Origin: Tillus elongatus
Lineage: Eukaryota > Arthropoda > Insecta > Coleoptera > Cleridae
DNA length: 64,000 bases
Assembly (NCBI GenBank): GCA_964006375.1
Contig: OZ023267.1
Coordinates: forward strand, 31,911,094-31,975,093
Direction of reading: 5' to 3'
The notes under the pieces were generated by a model. It was not told where the DNA came from. It made no database searches and was given only the letters and a program-made list of their open reading frames with translations. The translations under genes were made by a program, and so were the position numbers. This document shows positions 13,245-24,359 of this stretch, piece after piece. Position 1 is the first letter of the stretch, and each line of letters opens with the position of its first letter.

Positions 13245-13640
13245 ATTTGCATCATAAAGAGTGAACCATGTACCAAAATTTAGGTCTCTACGTTTAAAGA
13301 CATAAAAGTTATGGGCACTTAAAGAAAGAAAATTGTAGTTATCCTCAAAACGGCAAAATCGCGATTTGAAACGTCAAAATTGGCAATGGTTAGGCAAAGA
13401 ACGTGAAACAAATACGGATTGTGAAAAGAAAACCTTGCAAGTAGAGTGTTATAGGTCAGCTTCAACCGTCATTGCCCTTCATTTTACTAAAATCTTTACA
13501 GACTCCATTTCAAATAGACACTTTCTCTGATGCGTTGGCTGTCGGTTTAGTTAAGTTGATGCTTTTGCTGTAGGTTTAGTTAAGCTTATGGTTTAACGGT
13601 ATGTAGTCTTTAGAAAATTTTCGTAGAACAGATTCGTTAA
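13245..13640 (+). mobile_element. Helentron-like element, subfamily 2, 3' part
   Basis: Continuation of the element broken at 11735. It aligns with 44270-44600 of another subfamily-2 copy: 'accaaaatttaggtct', 'cctcaaaacg', 'aaacgtcaaaattgg', 'cattttactaaa' and 'ccctttctctgatgc'-like boxes, all in the same order. No terminal hairpin was seen directly at its end; repeat A follows at once. Confidence 0.6.
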
Positions 13641-13689
13641 TGCATTTTTGCATTTTCTATCGAAATATGATGCGTTTGTAAGAAACAAA

Positions 13690-13973
13690 TCTGGACGCAG
13701 TAAGTGCGTTTTGGTAGTAAATTTTCATGAAATCCTTCAAATATTAATAACTCAATTTGCCATTAACGTAAGGTTTGTTGGCTAGGAAACCAACATTTAA
13801 GTTTATTTTCGGAAAATTTTTGTACATTTTCTACAAAAAGTCATTTAGATAAAATATAGTATATTTTTTCTACTATATAGGCTATACCGATCAGATTGAT
13901 GCCTGCTCGTATTTGCTATTAAAAACATTTTTATGAAAATTTACTTCCATAACGCGCTTGCTGTGTCCAGACT
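13690..13973. mobile_element. MITE-like element with ~45-bp terminal inverted repeats
   Basis: The left end TCTGGACGCAGTAAGTGCG and following '..tggtagtaaattttcat' is mirrored by the right end '..atgaaaatttacttccat' AACGCGCTTGCTGTGTCCAGA. The interior of about 190 bp is non-coding. A similar inverted pair occurs at 39121-39435. Each terminal repeat contains the ACGCA..TGCGT hairpin used as the 3' end of the Helentron-like copies. The element could therefore be a true terminal-inverted-repeat MITE or two Helentron-like 3' ends joined head to head. Confidence 0.6.
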
Positions 13974-16600
13974 TTTAAAATAATAATGTAATTAAATACC
14001 GTACTTCCTATCTATAAGTCTCTGATGAGATAAAGTCTACCGTAGCATTTCCTGGAGCACCTGTGTCATATGAACAGCAGCAGACATGGTAGAAGCAACC
14101 CAAGTATTTCCAAAGCATAAAACCTGCTTATCTTTAGTACCTTTAACATCTTTCATTCGTTTGAAACATGCGACGCACTTCCTTTTATACCAGATGACAA
14201 TGCTCAAATAATTCCCAATCTATTCACAAACCTAATTTGTCATTGGGATAAGCTAGGTTACCGGGAAATTAGAGGCCGTCAGTTTTTACACAGTGGAGAT
14301 GGGCGTGGGTCAAAATAAGATATTAACTAGGGGCGCCACTTGATTGTTTAACCTCCACTCCCGGATATTCTAATAAGATGTTCACTAATATACTTCCTTG
14401 CCCAGATCCAACACAACCAAGAATTATTGGATCACACTGGCAACTATAGCCAACCACAATCGAGCACAGGAAGCTGCAAGGCAGTTATAATTATGGTAAA
14501 ACAAACTAAAAGTCAGAACGGTATAGTCTCATAGACCCACAAGTAAAAGTAACGGTAATGATCTAATAACACTAAGTATTCTCAACAGCCCTGAAAACAA
14601 AACACAAACACAAAACCAAAACACACCTATAATATGATAAAATAAGGGCTTTTATTAAGTTTCTTTGGCATACAAGAAATTATTAAAAAGCTGTTCTAAA
14701 ATTCTGATCTAAAATGAAAAGTCTCTATTATATAACTGAAATGGCTTACTACAAAATAATCAAGACATCTAATGAGTATGCATGAATGTGCTCCAAAACT
14801 ATAATTGTTCTATGGAAAAATTCCACTTTTCGTGCACGCAAAGCTTACAACTTATTTCCCCAAATAGTAATTAATTACACGTTAATTAAGTTAACTGGCC
14901 TGATTAAATATCAAGTCCCAAGAATAATCAATAAGCTTAACTAATGCTAACAATATATAATAAACGGTGGTAACTATCAAAAGTGAAGCAATTATATTAA
15001 CAAGGGTCTCATAAAAATCTGTACCACATTTATCGAAGTTTAAATAAAATAATTCAGTTTGATTTCAGCAAATTTAACAGATGTGAATATTTAAAGTTTT
15101 AGCTTATCAAGATTGTCTCTCTTATCACTCTATTCTTTATCACAAAACGGAAAATTCTTACTTGAACATCCTGGACTTCTAGGCCATAAAATTACCAACA
15201 ATTTCCATACCAAACTAGGGCCTTTTAGGGTACGGAAATGCAACCACGGAAACAAGGCGACAAACGGAAAGGCAATGCAACAACGGAAAGCGAAGAACTC
15301 CTCACTGAGATCCTAATTCATAAACCACACATTTCACAGCTGACGGGAACTATCGTTGCTCTTGACTAGCACATAAAACTCCATTTAACTCAATAGCCAT
15401 ACTTCGTTCGGTACATGAAAATTCGCCATTCCATGCGAGACTTATTCCACTCAAAATTCTCCTATGATACGTGAATTCGCCAAAGGTATTGCCCAATACA
15501 AGTATTTCTCTACCCGGTACAAGAATTTCTCTATCCGGTACAAGGATTTCTACCCAGCACAAGAACCCTAAAAACAATAAGTAACGGAATGCTAGAGGTG
15601 TTATAGTTACGAGAGATGATGATTTCTTACCTCCATAGAGGGAAACTCCAACCAACGTGACAAGATCAAAGTGGTCCTTATATACCCTCAAACGGGTTAT
15701 CTCTACAGTCTTCAACACCAAATACATAAATTACGATATCACCAAAAGACTGCAGATATTTTCTGAGTGCAATCTAATCCACTATGGGGATAAATAATAT
15801 CCGACTTGCTTCTCAAAAAGAACCACGTGTTAGCTCAAACTACTACCAACAAAATCTCTCTCGAACCTTCCGGAATATTCGCATTTCCTACCTGACAGCC
15901 AGTAGCGCCATCCTTCGCTCTCACTTCATCCTATACGTCCCCAGCCATCTATCTTTTTCAACATGCGGACCATTCTCGAACCACCAGCGTTTTTAGCCAC
16001 ATCGCAGGCGCGGCAGCCGACAAGATATACCAGGGGTAGTTCAAAGAGAAATGATTAAACGAAATATCTCAATTTCATTCAGTATACGAGGGATAGCCAG
16101 AAGAAATAACCATGATCGTCGCCAATAATTCTCTTTAAAGCAGAGGAGGAACCACAAATACACCCAAACTAGCCTAGCTGTTTAGCTACTCAATTTATAC
16201 TGTTACAAACAACTTGAGTAAGACCAAGCACAATGTTATGCTACTTGGCCATGATTAAGGGAACGTTTTGCGCTTCATATTATTTTAATTGGAACACTGG
16301 AAACAACACGACATGATTAAAAATCAAGACGCGGTAACTTAAACTTAACTAAAATGTCTCTTTTTCTCACGGCAGTACTTTGTGTAAAAGTACATACGCT
16401 TGTAATATGTCGGGTGTATTTAATAAGCGGGACATGTCACACGTGTCAACGCCGTTGAGTTTTAAGCTTCTTAATTAACCCCTTTTGTGGCGTCAGCGTC
16501 CAAGTACCTTCAGTGACGTCAAACTCGGCGGTAGGTTGCTCTACCGCACCCAACTCATGGAAACCCGCCTGCGTTCGAGCTAATTTTATGACGTGTCTGC
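13974..16600. other. Unassigned stretch, no gene recognised
   Basis: About 2.6 kb of moderate-complexity sequence. It contains a 125-codon minus-strand open frame at 15350-15727 with a short internal repeat (REILVPG-type, from a 'ggtacaagaatttct' DNA repeat at about 15495-15560). It resembles no family I know and has no second copy. No long terminal repeats or pol motifs were found, so this could be old transposon or intergenic DNA. Confidence 0.4.
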
Positions 16601-16879
16601 AATAAGCAAATCTTTATATACGCTTGCAAGGCATACCACGCTCTCTTCTGAATCGACCAAGCGATGGAATCGTATAGCTAAATTTTAGTAGGAAAACAGC
16701 ATGCCTAACTAAATGGGTAAGTCTTACATTTATCCAGTTGCTCATACATTTCTTTGCTTGATAATAATAGTAGATTGCTTGTTCATGTATGTATACTGAA
16801 CTTGTCCCCTGTGGGTCCGGGGACTAACTAAAAGAATAGGCCCAAGGTAACTCCTGCCTGTCGTAAAAGGCGACTAATT

Positions 16880-18030
16880 GGAATGAAACACTGGCGGGTG
16901 TCTTGTCCATGTGGGCCTGGAGGGAGGCGGATATCTCTGGGGAGTGATGTACACCCGGATTTTGAGGCCTCCACTCTGGGCTTAGAAATGGATGGTTGCC
17001 CGCGCTTGGTTGTTACTCAAGAGCGGGGTTCCGGAGGGGTGCCGCCTTGGGTTGAGTGCTGGCGGGTTTCGTGTGTCTAGACGACTCGGAGGGGGTTGAC
17101 AGCTCTGATGAGTGGTAAATATCCGGAGTTTGGGCCCCCCACTGTGTGCTTCGGAACGGACGGACAGCCTCGCTTGTGCGATGCTCGGGAGCGGGGCTCG
17201 ATGGGATGTCGCCTTGAGTCTAGCACTGGTGGGTGTCGGGTCTAAACGAACCCGGAGGAGAGCTGAGATCTTTAGAAGTTGAATAAAACTAAGGGTTGAG
17301 GCCTCTTCTGTAAGCTTCGAAACAGAAAAACCACCCCACTTGGATGCTGCTCGGATGCAGGAGGTGGCTGAGGTCTCTAGGGGTGGATTACACTTGGAGA
17401 CTTGGGCCTACTCTGTGAGCATCGATACAGGCTAACGACCCCGCCTGGATGCTGCTCGAAGACGGGACTTCATGATACCTCCTCGAGTCAATGAAACTCT
17501 GGCGGGGGTCTGGTGCAGTTGAGGCTGGGGGGAGGCAGACATCTCTGGGATGTGATATGCACCCGGAGTTTGGCGCCTCCACTGTGGCCTCAGAGACTGA
17601 GAATTGGCCTCTCTTGGTTGTTACTCGGGAGCGGGGTTCCAGATGATACCGCCCTGGATTGAGCCCTGGCGTGTGTCGTGTGTCCATACGTCCCGGGTGG
17701 CTCTGATCTCTGGTGAGTGGTAAACACCCGGAGTTTGGAGCCCATACTGTGTGCTATGAAACGGACCGACAGCTTCGCTGCGATGATGCTTGGGAGCGGA
17801 CTCGATGGGCTGTTGCCTTGAGTCTTAACACTGTTAGGTGTCAGGTTTGGAAGAGCCTGAGGGGATCTGAGATCTCTAGGGGTGGATTACAACTGGAGAT
17901 TAGATGCTGCTCGAGAGTGGGACTTCATGATACCGCCTCGAGGCAAACACTGACGGATGTCGGGTCTAGACGAACTCGGAGAGAGGTTGTCTCTCTTTGA
18001 GCTTCGAAATGGGCAAGCGACTTCACTCAG
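16880..18030 (+). repeat. GC-rich ~608-bp higher-order tandem repeat
   Basis: 'gaaacactggcgggtgtc' at about 16885 recurs as 'gaaactctggcgggggtc' at about 17493, and long blocks after both align (for example 'ttggttgttactc.ggagcggggttcc'). Inside each large unit, shorter subunits repeat boxes such as 'ctctgggga.tg.tacacccgga', 'cctccactgtg', 'ttcg.aacgga' and 'gatgctcgggagcgggg'. GC content is far above that of the neighbours. A segment just before it (16845-16878) reads 'aactcctgcctgtcgtaaaaggcgactaa', a phrase I have seen repeatedly in arthropod repeats but cannot attribute. The open frames on both strands are repeat by-products. Confidence 0.7.
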
Positions 18031-18468
18031 ATGGCAGTACACCCGCCAAACAAACTTTCACCCTCAAGAAAATATCGACTCCCTCAGGGAGCTGGAATTG
18101 ATGGGTGAAATCTAAATAATTAGACGTGAGCCACAATAGACCTAAGGTCGCGGTGGAGGGACTGTAATAGCCCACTCACAATAAAATCTAATAAAATCTA
18201 ATACTGAACTTACTTTCGATGATTATTTTCTTTAGTATAAATTTCATACTGTTAAACGGTGGCTTGTGGTAGCGTAAGTTCGGTAATTAATTGCTATTAT
18301 TAGCTGTTTCAAATGCATGGTGAAGAAGTCATTTGAGATTTTGTTTCACATACGTTAGTTTATTTCCAATTATTGACACAGATAAATTTTGTAAGTAAAC
18401 TTAACCTGCTACCCGCCGCCTTATGTAAATCATTAAGCCCTGAACCGTTACTCATGCACTTAGAATTT
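18031..18468. other. Gene-free stretch
   Basis: No coding or repeat signal was recognised between the GC-rich repeats and the minisatellite. Confidence 0.45.
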
Positions 18469-18818
18469 TATAGCACCCCGTAGGTAAAGGGCCTTTCAAC
18501 AAAATCGTAAGTAAGGAGCCCCCTTTAACACCATCGTTAGTAAAGGAGCCCCTTGAAGGGAACATCGTAATTAAAGGGCCCTTCAACAACACCGTTAGTG
18601 AAGGAGTCCCCTGAAATTGATAACAACACCATGAAGGAGCCCCCGAATGGCACACCGCTAGTAAAGAGTCCTTCAACAACACCATCAGTAAGGAGCCCCC
18701 TTCAACATAATCGTTATTGAAGGAGCCTCTTAAAGGGAACATCGTAAGTCAGGAGCCCCCTGAATACAACATCAGTAAGGAGCCTCCTGAATACCATCGC
18801 CAGGGAGGAGCCCCCTCG
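18469..18818 (+). repeat. ~40-bp minisatellite (AAGGAGCCCCCT core)
   Basis: Nine or so irregular units share 'aaggagccccctgaa' or 'aaagggcccttcaacaaca' followed by 'catcgttagta'. Unit length varies from about 30 to 45 bp. The minus-strand 96-codon open frame across it is a repeat artefact. Confidence 0.85.
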
Positions 18819-20210
18819 ACCTGAAGCTCAAAGTTAAGTACACTATTTATCTGTGGCTTTCTTTTTCTTTTGTATAGTGTGGTCCACAATTCATTTTTAC
18901 AGTGTTATGAGTAATCGAGTCATATTTTTCTTTCATCCAATTTACTAAATTCGATTCACTGCATTGTATAGAGTCAATAACTTTTTAAATAAACTGATTA
19001 CATTCATAATGCCTGATTTTTACTTGTGCCTCTTAAAACCTACCAACTGCAAGTGCCTAAACCCAAGCCCTAAGATAATTTGTGTCATATCATATTATAT
19101 TTATTTTATGTTATTTTAGTGCTCAGTAAAATTTTCCGTTGTATTGGGCTTTAGTATATTTTTCTTTGTACTGCCACCCAAACAGTGGGGCATTTATTAC
19201 AGTTAATTTATATATTTCGCTATACTGTCTCCACAACGCTGGGTTAAGTAATATAATTTGGTTATATGCTAATTTTTTTTATCTTTTAAGTAGACGTTGA
19301 GCAACGTGTTTTCATAGTTAACATACAATGTGTTTAGTTAGATAACGTAATAAATGATTTAAGGAAAAATCTATTTCAATTTAAATACATGTTGAAGATC
19401 CTTCACATACTACTGAGATAAAACATTTTCCTTTTTGGTTAAATCATCGAATGATACGCCCTGTCGAAATATTTTCAGCTAAATGTATTTGCACAACCAT
19501 TCCATTTCAGTCGTAGACACACATTACCAAGTAAGACATTGCTTGGTTTACATAAACGATTTTACTGAGAAACGTTACTTCGCAAATTCACAGAGAGGAC
19601 ATTTTATTTACTCTAGTGAGGGCTCATCAGATAATCCGCACTCCTGTAACAATATTGTGAAAAGGCGGCTGAAAGTAAACCGAGATCAAAGAGTGCGGTT
19701 CTCTTTGTACATGGCGCAGTCGGATTGAGTGAAGGTGGTATATGGGGCGAGTCCTGGCCTGGAATAGCAATCAGCGCGTGCGGGCGAACTGTTTGCAAGG
19801 GCTACCGCATTGTAGGATCAATTAAGACAGCTCCGTCCCTCGATTAAGGCCCCGCCTGCGGCTCGGACGGCCTGTGTGAATAGCCAAATGCAATTACGGG
19901 AGCTTTGGCTCTCTGTTTGTGTACAGGACGTGCCTCTTCTTCTCGCTACACGGCTTCCATCACCATCTTCTCGATGTGTGGATTACGATACCGGGATTAA
20001 GGTGAACATCTCGATACTCCGGCGTAAACGTGGGCTCTTAGACTTATTATTTCTTACAGAAGGTACTGTGACGCTGATTTGGTAATCCATTTTTAACGGG
20101 TCTTCATGTAGTTGCAATGTAAAGTCTGCGCTCTTGAGACAACAATTGGAGTACTGTATAATGTCTTTAATGCTGATAGATGTACAACGGTATTCTAATA
20201 CGAAAGAAAT
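18819..20210. other. Unassigned stretch
   Basis: Mostly AT-rich, with a more GC-balanced piece at about 19720-20080. Short open frames (60-81 codons) carry no recognisable motif. No RNA gene is visible. Confidence 0.4.
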
Positions 20211-20214
20211 CAGA

Positions 20215-22617
20215 TATAGTAAAAGTCCTAACAGAGCGAGTGCGTAATGGGAACGAAAAGTAATAGAAATATTGACTAACGACTACATATTCGTTTGCCC
20301 CAAATTTGTTTTGTACACACATACGAGCATCTCGCTAGTCGAGTTGACTTTGTAAAAGGATGAAGTCATCAGCATGACAGATCAGGATGAAGTCTTCAAG
20401 GTGACAGATCTAGGACGGAATTTGATGTTAAATCAGGGATTTGTAGGATAGCACCAGCAGCCAAAATTGTAGCAGATATTGGAAAATACCCAACAATATT
20501 CTTAGCCAAAACAACCACCACAAACGTTCCGCAGAATATAATATTGAGCAGAGAACCATAAAATACTCAATCTTATATAGTACGGATCTGTCTGGCAGAG
20601 CAAGTGCGTTATGGGAATGAAAAGTAATAGAAATATTAAATAATGAGTACACATTCGTTTGCCCCAAATTTCTTTTGTACACACATACGAGCATCTCGCT
20701 AGTCGAGTTGGCTTTGTAAAAGGATGAAGTCTTCAACATGACAGATCTAGAATGGAATTTGAAGTTGAATCAGGGATTTGAAGGATAGCGTCAGCAGCCA
20801 AAATTTTAGCATGTCTTGGAAAATAGGCAACAATATTCCTAGCCAAAACAACCACCACAAACGTTCCGCAGAATATAATATTGAGCAAAGAACTATAAAA
20901 TAATCAATCTTATATAGTACGGATCTGTCTGGCAGAGCAAGTGCGTTATGGGAACGAAAGGTATTCGAAATATTGACTAATGAGTACACATTCGTTTGCT
21001 CCAAATTTCTTTTGTACACACATACGAGCATCTCGCTAATCGAGTTGGCTTTGTAAAAGGATGAAGTATTCAACATGACAGATCTAGGGCGCAAATTGGT
21101 GTTGAATCAGGGATTTTTAGGATAGCATCAGCAGCCAAAATTTTAGCAAGTCTTGGAAAACACGCAACAATATTCCTATCCAAAACAACCGCCACGAACG
21201 TTTCGCAGAATATAATATTGAGCAAAGAACTATAAAATAGTCAGTCTTATATAGTACGGATCTGTCTGGCAAAGCAAGTGCGTTATGGCAACAAAAAGTA
21301 ATTGAAATATTGACTAATAAGTACTCTTTCGTTTGCGCCAAATTTCTTTTGTACACACATACGAGCATCTCGCTAGTCGAGTTGGCTTTGTAAAAGGATG
21401 AAGTCTTCAAGATGACAGATCTAGGATAAAATTTGGTGTTGAATTAGGGATTTGTAGGATAGCGTCAGCTGCCAAAATTGTAGCAAATATTGGAAAATAC
21501 GCAACAATATTCTTAGCCAAAACAACCACCACAAACGTTCCGCCGAATATAATATTGAGCAAAAAACTATAAAAGATTTAATCTTATATAGTACGGTTCT
21601 GTCTGGCAGAGCAAGTGCGTTATGGCAACGAAAAGTAATAGAAATATTGACTAATAAGTACACATTCGTTTGCCCCAAATTTCTTTTGTACACACATACG
21701 AGCATCTCGCTAGTCGAGTTGGCTTTGTAAAAGGATGAAGTCTTCAAGATGACAGATCTAGGATGAAATTTGGTGTTGTATCAGGGATTTGTAGGATGGC
21801 GTCAGTAGCCAAATTTTTAGCAAGTCTTGGAAAATACGCAAAAATATTCCTAGCCAAAACAACCACCACGAACGTTTCGCTGAATATAATATTGGGCAAA
21901 GAGCTATAAAATACTCAATCTTATATAGTACGGTTCTGTCTGGCAGAGCAAGGGCGTTATGGCAACGAAAAGTAATAGAAATATTGACTAATGAGTACAC
22001 ATTCGTTTGCTCCAAATTTCTTTTGTACACACATACGAGCATATCGCTAGTCGATTTGACTTTGTAAAAGGATGAAGTCTTAAACATGACAGATCTAGGA
22101 CGGAATTTGATGTTGAATCAGGGATTTGTAGGATAGCGTCAGCTGCCAAAATTATAGCAAATATTAGAAAATACGCAACAATATTCTTAGCCAAAACAAC
22201 TACCACAAACGTTCTGCAGAAAATAATATTGAGCAAATAACCATAAAATACTCAATCCTCTATAGTACGGATCTGTCTAGCAGAGCAAGTGCGTTATGGG
22301 AACGAAAAGTAATAGAAATATTAAATAATGAGTACATATTCGTTTGCCCCAAACTTCTTTTGTACACACATACGAGCATTTCGCTAGTCGAGTTGGCTTT
22401 GTAAAAGGATGAAGTCTTCACGATGACAGATCTATGACGAAAATTGGTGTTGTATCAGGGATTTTTAGAATTGCGTTAGCAGCAAAATTTTTAGCCAGTC
22501 TTGGAAAATACGCAAAAATATTCCTAGCCAAAACAACAACCACGTACGTTTCGCAGAAAATAATATTGAGCAGAGAACTATAAAATAGTCTGTCTTATAT
22601 AGTATGGATCCGTCTGG
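20215..22617 (-). repeat. 337-bp satellite array, about 7 units
   Basis: The landmark 'cgagcatctcgctagtcgag' recurs at about 20324, 20688, 21024, 21362, 21699, 22036 and 22374, i.e. at 336-338 bp spacing after a longer first unit (364 bp). Neighbouring units are roughly 85-93 percent alike. On the minus strand each unit contains CATAACGCACTTGCTCTGCC followed by AGAC, close to the 3' terminus CATAACGCACTTGCTGCGTCC of the Helentron-like elements elsewhere in this window. The open frames of about 100 codons repeated on the minus strand (SSFYKANSTSEMLVC) arise because unit length and frame coincide. They have no domain and vary at their ends, so I do not call them genes. Confidence 0.93.
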
Positions 22618-23130
22618 AAACACTAATGGAGTTAGGATGTCAAAGTAAAGCGACACTATCATGGGTTCCACAAGAGATATGTAGAGTCTACGATAAGAAA
22701 GAAAAAGGAATAGCATGCCCAGGCCACTGTTAGGTCCATTAACGAGTGAAAAACATGATATCCTTTGGCTGATTATCGAAGAAAGTTAAGGGTAAGAGGT
22801 CTGTTGGATGACGCTAAAACGCATGGCTGAAAGATCTTCCGAGATGGCTCGGCGCACATCCACCGAGTTCTTTAGAGCTGCAGTTTTGCAAGCAATAGTA
22901 GTCAATTGAATTGCAAACCCTCGTAGGTAGGCGGCGTCGTGAGAAGAATTAATGATTGGTCTCAAAGAAAAACACAAAAGTGGTGCCATCTGAAGAATTG
23001 TAGGACTATTGAACAGGCATTGCAGCATTGATAAGTAAATAAGTTAAAATGAGCCTAGCACAAGAAGTACTGCGAAGCTACTGCTAAGAAGGAAACGTAA
23101 CCTTGTACCCCAGTAGTTAAGTAGTTTAGA
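22618..23130. other. Unassigned stretch after the satellite
   Basis: No family motif. Two minus-strand open frames of 80-97 codons overlap this region and the next but show no recognisable domain. Confidence 0.4.
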
Positions 23131-23139
23131 ATATTTCAC

Positions 23140-23240
23140 CCCCCTGATGACGCTAACTTTGTTAGTAAAACGTTTTGCAGTTCTATAAAAGATGTGTTGT
23201 GGTGATGTGGATAGTTTCCCCAGTATACAGTTAAAACGAA
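23140..23240 (+). mobile_element. Penelope-type terminal fragment with hammerhead-like motif
   Basis: 'ctgatgacgctaactttgttagtaaaacg' at 23147-23175 followed by 'tataaaagatgtgttgtggtgat' matches 32993-33062 (CTGATGA, stem CTAAC..GTTAG, GAAACG, then 'aaaatatgtgttgtagtgat'). The order CTGATGA / hairpin / GAAAC resembles a hammerhead core, as reported for Penelope-like elements. Here, however, the GAAA box is mutated to AAAA and no stem I can be drawn, so it is at best a dead ribozyme. Confidence 0.4.
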
Positions 23241-23339
23241 GAAATTGATTAATAGGCATTGCAGCGACCCCTCTCCGTGAATACCGTTCAGTACAAGTAG
23301 CATTTAGTAAATTGTTACCTTTCATTGACCCCGTCAATG

Positions 23340-24100
23340 CCAGGTTGCCTTAAAGAGTTACTATTTCCTAGGTGGCAACCTTGTTTTTTTTCCTGATTTT
23401 CCGAAAGCCATACTGAGAATCATCTGTCAATGTTGAAACCTCTAAGAAATGACACGCTGTTTGTCAAGTTTAAGATCATTGGCTGACATAAAAGGCAACT
23501 AAAGCACCGGATCCTAAGCTTGACGAGAAGTCTTAATCCTTCTTCCTGACCCCGAGTATCGGAGCTGTATTGGGTAGTTTTATATGTGCAACGTTTTTAA
23601 TTCTTGATGTCTATGACTAATGAATGCTTTTATATTTTGTATCCTATTTGTTTTTCAAGTATTTCTGTTTTATCTATATGCAACATATGTGAGGACTGTG
23701 TTCTGCATCTGACGTATGTGTGGTTGGTTGTTTGATTTATAGTTTTATTTACTTTGGCGGTTTTTTATTGTTATTTTGTGTTATTTAGACTGGTAATGAT
23801 TAGTTACTGTATAATATTTAGACTAGTTTACTTTAGTGGTTAATCTTACGATTAATATTTTTCTGGTGTACCCGTACATGTGAGCTCAGAGGTGTGCACA
23901 CATGTATGCGTGGAATGATATGGGTGCCCATACAGAAGGGTAATACTTTCGTAGACTGTATTATTGCATGCGCCGCTGCTGTGTGAGTATAGGCTAGCCT
24001 GGATACAAAGTGTATATATTTTCTTGGGTCCAATTGTTTGTTATTCGTTTGCTGTAAAGAACTTTTATCATTATTTTTATTACAATTATTGCTATTATAT
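23340..24100. other. Gene-free stretch
   Basis: No protein motif or repeat copy was recognised before the (TTA)n array. Confidence 0.45.
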
Positions 24101-24104
24101 TATT

Positions 24105-24132
24105 ATGATTATTATTATTATTATTATTATTA

Positions 24133-24223
<91 letters not shown>

Positions 24224-24246
24224 CATCATTATTATTATTATGATTA
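24105..24246. repeat. (TTA)n trinucleotide microsatellite
   Basis: About 140 bp of ATT repeats with a few C interruptions. The long Ile or Tyr runs in overlapping open frames come from this. Confidence 0.97.
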
Positions 24247-24359
24247 TACTTATATTTATGTTTTACCTTTATCTATACAAATAAAATGTTCCCCTCAGGG
24301 CTCGTCCGCTCTATTTGCCGCCCCGATAGAACCGCAGCCTTTGGCTTATTGTGCAGGCC

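Noticed and set aside
15350..15727. 125-codon minus-strand open frame as a gene
   Set aside because: No recognisable domain or splice support, and an internal short DNA repeat explains part of its length.
13974..16600. LTR retrotransposon
   Set aside because: I looked for paired long repeats, a primer-binding site and pol motifs and found none.
17105..17140. CTGATGAG string in the GC-rich repeat as a hammerhead
   Set aside because: No GAAA box, no stem II and no stem I nearby.
20428..22236. Repeated ~100-codon minus-strand open frames in the 337-bp array as a gene family
   Set aside because: They recur because of the tandem repeat, have no domain, and their ends shift with each unit.
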